A stretch of DNA of 44,445 nt from the NCBI GenBank assembly GCA_946625165.1, contig CAMOSR010000004.1, positions 1 to 44,445 on the forward strand, written 5' to 3'. The position numbers were made by a program, and so were the translations under genes. Numbering within the stretch: the stretch's first letter is position 1; each line of letters begins with the position of its first letter. Of this stretch, positions 39,922 to 44,445 are shown in pieces. Source of the stretch: an uncultured Bacillota bacterium (GTDB lineage Bacteria; Bacillota_I; Bacilli_A; RF39; UBA660). The notes beneath the pieces were generated by a model that saw only the letters and a list, made by a program, of their open reading frames with translations, was not told the origin of the DNA and searched no databases.

Positions 39922-41043
39922 ATGAAAAAACAAAAAGATGAAAATAAGATTATTTTGAAACAGTGGGTAAGGGTATTTTTGCTAATTGCTGTTATTGCGA
40001 TTATGGTAGTATCAATTTTCTCAGTTGTTAAAGCCATAAAACCTGATGTGAATACTAGAAAAAAACTATATTCTTATAATTATAATACTAGTATGGATTA
40101 TAGGGTATATTTAAAGAATAATAACTTCTTTAATGTTCCTTATTTAGAAATGAATAGGCAATATATCTCTTCAATTATTGATCATATTGAAGTTGATGCT
40201 AAATATGATTTCCAAAGTACTGAAGATTTAGCGTATAGTTATAGCTATTCACTTATAGCTACAGCTAGAGGTATGGGTGAAGATTCTGATGGTAAGAAGG
40301 TAGATGTTTGGTCAAAAGAATATCCTATTTCTAATTTAGAATCTAATAATGGTACTGGTAAAAACTTTAATATTGCTAAAACTGTAAATTTGGATTACAA
40401 CGCTTATAATCAAATTTTAAGCGATTTCCGTACGCAATTTGGACTTTCAGTGGATGCGCGCGTTGATTTAACTTTCAATGTTAATGTTATGGCAGGTCTT
40501 CCTGGAGAAGCTGAAAAAACATTAAATGAAAGTTATAAAATGGATTTACAATTCCCATTATTAGTACAAACTTTAAGAGTTAGACCAGATTACGTTAATA
40601 CTGGCGGAGATACAATTTATGGAAGTACTAGTAGTGAGAAGGGCATGAATATTCCAATGCTTGCTATAAGTCTTGTGGTATTATGTGTTTCATTAATTGT
40701 TTTTGTTAAATTAGTTAAGAGTTTACTTGCTGTTACAAGAAAATCTGAATATATTTTAGCTGTTAATAAGATAATGAAGGAATATGGCGACATAATTGCT
40801 GAAACTCACAATATGCCAGATTTAAATAAGTATGATGTTGTTAATATTAAGAGTTTTGCTGATATGGTTGATATTGAAGAAGAATTACACTCACCAATTA
40901 TTTACTTCGAAATTGAAGAAAATGCTAAATGTGTATTCTTAATCTTGAATGATAAAACCGCTTACCGATTCTTGCTAAAAGAATCTGACTTCGATCATTT
41001 TGGTAATTCCAATGATGATAGTGAAATGAAACGTTTTGTTTAA
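39922..41043 (+). CDS. DUF5305 membrane protein
   Basis: A 373-residue protein with one membrane segment near 15-35 and a second at about 245-265. The part between (about 210 residues, DYRVYLKNNNFFNVPYLEMNRQYISSIID) lies outside the cell by the positive-inside rule and is beta-rich. About 105 residues follow inside. This two-span arrangement and the motif order match DUF5305, a domain found next to SipW-type peptidases in archaea and Bacillota; its function is unknown. It overlaps a spurious ATG at 39918 and has AAGGGGAG upstream. With the peptidase it forms an operon that ends at a strong terminator, which supports a shared role in surface-protein export or assembly. Confidence 0.85.
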   Translation: MKKQKDENKIILKQWVRVFLLIAVIAIMVVSIFSVVKAIKPDVNTRKKLYSYNYNTSMDYRVYLKNNNFFNVPYLEMNRQYISSIIDHIEVDAKYDFQSTEDLAYSYSYSLIATARGMGEDSDGKKVDVWSKEYPISNLESNNGTGKNFNIAKTVNLDYNAYNQILSDFRTQFGLSVDARVDLTFNVNVMAGLPGEAEKTLNESYKMDLQFPLLVQTLRVRPDYVNTGGDTIYGSTSSEKGMNIPMLAISLVVLCVSLIVFVKLVKSLLAVTRKSEYILAVNKIMKEYGDIIAETHNMPDLNKYDVVNIKSFADMVDIEEELHSPIIYFEIEENAKCVFLILNDKTAYRFLLKESDFDHFGNSNDDSEMKRFV

Positions 41044-41045
41044 TT

Positions 41046-41079
41046 AAAATAGCTACACGGTAATGTGTAGCTATTTTTG
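41046..41079 (+). terminator. Terminator of the signal peptidase-DUF5305 operon
   Basis: Perfect 13-bp stem AAAATAGCTACAC / GTGTAGCTATTTT, 6-base loop, T-rich tail. The A-rich left flank could also serve the convergent U32 gene. Confidence 0.93.
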
Positions 41080-41139
41080 TGATTAAAAAATTGTGTATTT
41101 TTACTGTAAAAAGTGTATTTTTTATAAAAATGAACTTTT

Positions 41140-43263
41140 TTAGATTTTGGTATTTAGTATTTTTATTATTTCTTCATCTTTTTCATCTAATAGGTTAATT
41201 CTAGTATTAGTATTAATGTTTTCTTTTATTAAATTTATATTTTTTGCGTGCAATATGGTGCAATATTTATCATTTATAATAGGAAACTTATTTCCAAATC
41301 GATCTTTTAATATTAAGTTTTTATTTTTTAGATGAAAGTTTTTGATAATCATTAATTCTAATTTACCATACGTAATTATCTCTGTATTTTTCGTATAATT
41401 TAATATATTATAATTTGGTATTTCTGGCGATAGTGTGACTAATTTGACATTATATTCTTGAAGTAGTTTTACACTTTCACTGTTGGTGATATTTAAGGTA
41501 TAGTCAGTAATTATTTTATTATTTTTATAGTACTTAAATAAGCTTCCTAGTTCATTTATTAACAATCTTTCATTTTTGTATTTTTCAAAATTATTCATAA
41601 TGTTTGGCAGTCTATAATATATATTTAAATTTTTATATTTTTTATATAAATTAAAATTGTCAGTGTATATTATTGTTGCTTTATTTTTTACTTTTAAAAG
41701 TTGTTTTTCATTTCTAACAAAAATGTTCAAGTTTTTACTGTTGTTTTTTATTTTTGTCTTATTATATTTAAAGTTAACTTTGTTGTTTGATGATGTTTTT
41801 TTAGTGATTAATTCTTCTATTAAATCATGTCTTAGTGCATTTAAATATTTTAGAGGTATAAATACTTCTTCTATATCTATATCAATATTTTCTATTTCAA
41901 ATGGTGTGTTTCCTAATTTGCTTAGTTTTTCATTAATTACTTCTTTGGTTGTAGGTCTATTGTTTGCTTTTGATAGTGTTATAGATGTTTTGGTTATTGT
42001 GTTTTGACTATCAGAAATTGTTAATGTTAGTGGTTTGTTAATTTTTCCTATTAGTTTGAATTTAATAGGTATTTTTTTATTTTTTACATTATTTATTTCT
42101 TTTATTAAGTGTTTATCTATTGTTTTATTTACATCATCTTTTGTTTTTAAATTTATTTTATTATCTATAATGGCAATATTACCTTTATCTATATGATTTA
42201 CTAAAAGATTTTTTTCATTATATATTTTGTTTACAATCATGCCTTTATTGGTATTAACAAACCTGATGCCATCTTCCATATATAGGTTGTCTGTTAATTT
42301 TATATATATTTTTTTGGAATTTATTTTTATTATTTTACCTAAGGGATAACCTAGATGATTTGAAGTTTTTGTATTATATATGTCTTCGTTAAATAGATAT
42401 CCTGTAGTAAATTTTCTATTAAATAATTTAGATAAATTGATAATTTCTTCTTTTTTAATTTTAGGATTTTTTCCTTGATAATATTCGTCAATTAATCTTC
42501 TATATACTTTTGTTACATATCCAACGTATTCTTTGCTTTTCATTCTTCCTTCAATTTTTAGGCTTGTTATGTTAGAATCTAGTATTTCTTTGATATTGTT
42601 TGCAGTATTTAATTCTTTTGTGCTTAAAGGAAATTTTATATCTAGTTTTTTATCATTTTCAAAGATTTCATAAGGAAGTCTACAAGAGCCTACACATTTA
42701 CCTCTATTGCCGCTTCGATTTCCATTTAGACTGCTGAAAAGGCATCTACCACTATATGAGACACATAAGGCTCCATGAATAAATATTTCTAAATCAATAT
42801 CTGCTTTTAAATTTTTAATGGTGTTTATATCCATTTCTCTTGCTAAAACGGCTCTCTTAACACCTATTTCTTTTAACATTTTTAAGCATTCATCATTGTG
42901 ACAGTTAATTTGGGTAGAGGCGTGAATTTCTAAGTTTGGAATTAATTTGTGAGTTAAGTTTATCATGCCGATATCTTGCATTATTACAGCATCTATATTT
43001 ATTTCATATAGGTATTTCAAATAGTTTAAACAGTCTTCTATTTCGTCTTCAAAGATGACTGTGTTTACGGCAACATATAATTTTACTCCATATAGGTGGC
43101 AATTATATACAGCTTGTTTCAGCTCTTCTTTGTTAAAATTTTTAGCGAAGGCTCTTGCACTAAAGTTTTCTCCGCCTACATAAATGGCGTCAGCTCCGTT
43201 ATTTATGGCAGAAAAAAGTGTTTCCATATTTCCGGCTGGCGCTAAAAGTTCTACTTTTTTCAT
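41140..43263 (-). CDS. Peptidase U32 family protein (RlhA/TrhP-like)
   Basis: I chose the ATG at 43263 (MKKVELLAPAGNMETLF; AAAGGAA upstream); the frame extends 19 codons further without a ribosome site. It gives 707 residues. The N-terminal U32 barrel carries GADAIYVGGENFSARAF and VNTVIFEDEI. The Fe-S-type cysteines are in LCVSYSGRCLFSSLNGNRSGNRGKCVGSC: Cys167, 174, 190, 194. E. coli relatives RlhA and TrhP hydroxylate 23S rRNA C2501 and tRNA uridine-34, using prephenate. Length and the long C-terminal part (DUF3656-like region, about 350-500) fit the RlhA-like branch better than TrhP. The substrate here is inferred. A divergent promoter pair separates it from the pilin-like gene. Confidence 0.9.
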   Translation of the reverse strand: MKKVELLAPAGNMETLFSAINNGADAIYVGGENFSARAFAKNFNKEELKQAVYNCHLYGVKLYVAVNTVIFEDEIEDCLNYLKYLYEINIDAVIMQDIGMINLTHKLIPNLEIHASTQINCHNDECLKMLKEIGVKRAVLAREMDINTIKNLKADIDLEIFIHGALCVSYSGRCLFSSLNGNRSGNRGKCVGSCRLPYEIFENDKKLDIKFPLSTKELNTANNIKEILDSNITSLKIEGRMKSKEYVGYVTKVYRRLIDEYYQGKNPKIKKEEIINLSKLFNRKFTTGYLFNEDIYNTKTSNHLGYPLGKIIKINSKKIYIKLTDNLYMEDGIRFVNTNKGMIVNKIYNEKNLLVNHIDKGNIAIIDNKINLKTKDDVNKTIDKHLIKEINNVKNKKIPIKFKLIGKINKPLTLTISDSQNTITKTSITLSKANNRPTTKEVINEKLSKLGNTPFEIENIDIDIEEVFIPLKYLNALRHDLIEELITKKTSSNNKVNFKYNKTKIKNNSKNLNIFVRNEKQLLKVKNKATIIYTDNFNLYKKYKNLNIYYRLPNIMNNFEKYKNERLLINELGSLFKYYKNNKIITDYTLNITNSESVKLLQEYNVKLVTLSPEIPNYNILNYTKNTEIITYGKLELMIIKNFHLKNKNLILKDRFGNKFPIINDKYCTILHAKNINLIKENINTNTRINLLDEKDEEIIKILNTKI

Positions 43264-43291
43264 ATAAAAATTCCTTTCAAAATACGTTTTA

Positions 43292-43336
43292 ATTATACCA
43301 TACTTAATTGACTTATGCATTTAATTATTTTATAAT
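43292..43336. promoter_or_regulatory. Divergent promoters for the U32 and pilin-like genes
   Basis: Plus strand: TTGACT (43308-43313), 17-bp spacer, TATAAT (43331-43336). Minus strand: extended -10 TGG-TATAAT (43292-43300), no good -35. Confidence 0.65.
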
Positions 43337-43358
43337 TTATATAGAGTAAGGTGAGGGT

Positions 43359-43736
43359 ATGAAAAAAGGTTTTACACTGGTGGAGTTACTTGCAGTAATA
43401 GTAATTTTAGGCATACTTGGTTTAGTTGTTTATCCATCTGTTATAAGTGTTATAAAAGATGCAAGAGATAGTGCTTATAAAAGCCAGGTAAAGGTAATAG
43501 AAAAAGCATCTAAAGAGTGGGGTGTTGAACATCCTAATAATTTGCCTGAAATTGATAGTGCTACTTCAGTATGGATATCTGTAAGTAAGCTTATTAAAGA
43601 TGGTTATATAAGTAATGATGATGTGGCAAATCCTAAAGGTGATATAAAAAATATGAATGGATGTGTGGAGGTAAAATATGAATCCAACCAGTATACATAT
43701 AGTTATAAGCCTGAGTGTCCGAGTTTACAAAAGTAG
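43359..43736 (+). CDS. Type IV pilin-like protein (ComGC/pseudopilin type)
   Basis: A 125-residue protein with a class III prepilin signal: MKKG-FTLVELLAVIVILGIL, cleaved after Gly4, with the mature Glu5 conserved. The hydrophobic helix runs to about residue 27 (YPSVISVI). The C-terminal globular part has two cysteines (MNGCVEV, KPECPSL) that could pair near the end. A prepilin peptidase, assembly ATPase and platform protein are needed but are not in this window. GTGAGGGT precedes the ATG. Could be a type IV/Com pilus minor subunit or a lone pseudopilin. Confidence 0.85.
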   Translation: MKKGFTLVELLAVIVILGILGLVVYPSVISVIKDARDSAYKSQVKVIEKASKEWGVEHPNNLPEIDSATSVWISVSKLIKDGYISNDDVANPKGDIKNMNGCVEVKYESNQYTYSYKPECPSLQK

Positions 43737-43769
43737 GCGAGTTATAGTATAATGAAAGTGGTGATTTAA

Positions 43770-44237
43770 ATGAAAAAGTTTATAAAAACGCATAAAAAAC
43801 CTGTTATAATTGGAGTTTCTGTTTTTGTTTTAGTTTTGATTTTATTGGTGGTATGGTTATTTGTTTTACCTAGTTTTAATGGAAACAAGTATGGTGATAG
43901 GTTAAAAGAAGAGAGTAAGCACAAAATATCTAACGAAGTTATTTCTAAAATAAAAGATATGGCGAAGGATAATGATAGTGTTATTAAAATTAGTTATCAT
44001 AAAGAAGGTAGGGTTTTAAATTTTACTATTATTGTTGATAGTAATTTTGGAATTAATCAAGCTAAAGAATTCGCTAGTAGTGTTTTGGGTGAAATAAGTG
44101 AAGATAATCAAAAGTATTATGATGTTCAGTTTTTTATAGATTCAGATGATAAAAATGATGGATATCCTCTAATTGGTTATAAAAGTAAAAATAGTGATGT
44201 AATAAATTATGGAAATGTAGGTGGCAGCGGTGAATAA
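43770..44237 (+). CDS. Single-pass membrane protein of unknown function
   Basis: A 155-residue protein with a basic start (MKKFIKTHKKPV) and one membrane segment (about 12-32), then an extracellular part of about 120 residues with Lys/Asp-rich alpha/beta pattern (HKISNEVISKIKDMAKDN, VLNFTIIVDSN). It ends Gly-rich. I recognise no family. It overlaps the next gene by eight bases, so the two are coupled, and follows the pilin-like gene by 33 bp, possibly in the same operon. Confidence 0.7.
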   Translation: MKKFIKTHKKPVIIGVSVFVLVLILLVVWLFVLPSFNGNKYGDRLKEESKHKISNEVISKIKDMAKDNDSVIKISYHKEGRVLNFTIIVDSNFGINQAKEFASSVLGEISEDNQKYYDVQFFIDSDDKNDGYPLIGYKSKNSDVINYGNVGGSGE

Positions 44238-44445
44238 AAAAGGTAAGCTTGCAATTATAATAGTGGCAGCAGCTATTATTCTTTTTGGTGTAATTTATTT
44301 TTTCACTAATGAGGATAAAAATAATTCTCTTACGATTATTGAGAAAAAGTGGATTGAAAACAATAAGAATAAGGTTATAGATTTAGCTGTTTTAAATGGT
44401 GTTCCCATAGTTAACTATAATGGTAGTGGTTTGTTTTTTGATTTT
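44230..44445 (+). CDS. Probable solute-binding (SBP_bac_3-like) protein, N-terminal part
   Basis: Starts at a GTG overlapping the upstream stop by eight bases and is cut by the window edge after 72 codons. It has a basic start, one hydrophobic segment (about 7-24), and then LTIIEKKWIENNKNKVIDLAVLNGVPIVNYNGSGLFFDF. The opening 'L-T-x-E-E-x-x-W-I' followed by a strand is typical of the periplasmic-binding fold used in family 3 solute-binding proteins and in sensors. Too little is visible to assign a ligand, and a signalling protein is equally possible. Confidence 0.5.
   Translation, partial: MNKKGKLAIIIVAAAIILFGVIYFFTNEDKNNSLTIIEKKWIENNKNKVIDLAVLNGVPIVNYNGSGLFFDF

Noticed and set aside
41147-42007. 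Plus-strand frames across the U32 gene
   Set aside because: Antisense of a clear U32 family gene, Phe/Leu-rich products, no ribosome sites.
1-44445. UGA read as tryptophan (mycoplasma-type code)
   Set aside because: TGA closes several genes cleanly (for example the glycosyltransferase, the small gene before gltX, and tex), while Trp is encoded by TGG at conserved positions such as WCGPC.
1-44445. CRISPR array
   Set aside because: The only tandem repeat seen is the 12-bp coding array; no regularly spaced direct repeats with unique spacers are present.

Overview
The window is A+T-rich (roughly 30% G+C by eye) and uses the standard bacterial code: TGA ends several genes and TGG encodes Trp. 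T-box leaders, a CIRCE element, LexA-type boxes, strong Shine-Dalgarno sites and gene orders such as ruvA-ruvB-queA and pheS-pheT indicate a member of the Bacillota. The TasA/SipW-type genes, the sortase and the small-genome style suggest an uncultured host-associated Bacilli lineage (RF39/CAG-like). That placement is inference; the phylum is much safer.

Left part (1-10.1 kb): a sortase gene runs off the left edge on the minus strand. It is followed by ruvA-ruvB-queA behind a LexA-like box. A small island holds a PD-(D/E)XK nuclease/transposase-family gene and a Cys-rich secreted TasA-like protein. Then come miaA, a Phe T-box with pheS-pheT, and tRNA-Cys.

Middle (10.2-33.9 kb): a family 2 glycosyltransferase and an LCP cell-wall ligase carrying a PASTA domain; gltX; a CIRCE-controlled hsp20; two poorly known proteins, one a MmcQ/YjbR-EVE fusion; and a peroxide-defence operon (glutathione peroxidase, OhrR-like MarR regulator, thioredoxin, thioredoxin reductase) whose promoter overlaps an OhrR-like inverted repeat. 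These are followed by a YqeG-type HAD phosphatase, tRNA-Gly (minus strand), a P-type ATPase, two unknown proteins, DUF4186, an ADP-ribosylglycohydrolase homologue, a second YqeG-like protein, a Y-family polymerase behind a LexA-like box, and a tightly overlapping run: large unknown protein, tex, lipoprotein, uppP.

Right part (33.9-41.1 kb): the most interesting block. Four small secreted TasA/camelysin-like proteins (two tandem pairs flanking T-box-controlled argS) precede a SipW-type Ser/His signal peptidase with a large polytopic N-terminal extension, and a DUF5305 membrane protein. The four share a post-signal strand motif, and three promoters share near-identical -10 regions. Together they look like a self-contained system for exporting, processing and possibly assembling surface fibres. 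A fifth relative sits alone at 4.3 kb.

Right end (41.1-44.4 kb): a U32 peptidase-family (RlhA-like) gene on the minus strand, a lone type IV pilin-like protein, a single-pass membrane protein, and the start of a probable solute-binding protein cut by the window edge. No rRNA, CRISPR array or complete insertion sequence was seen.
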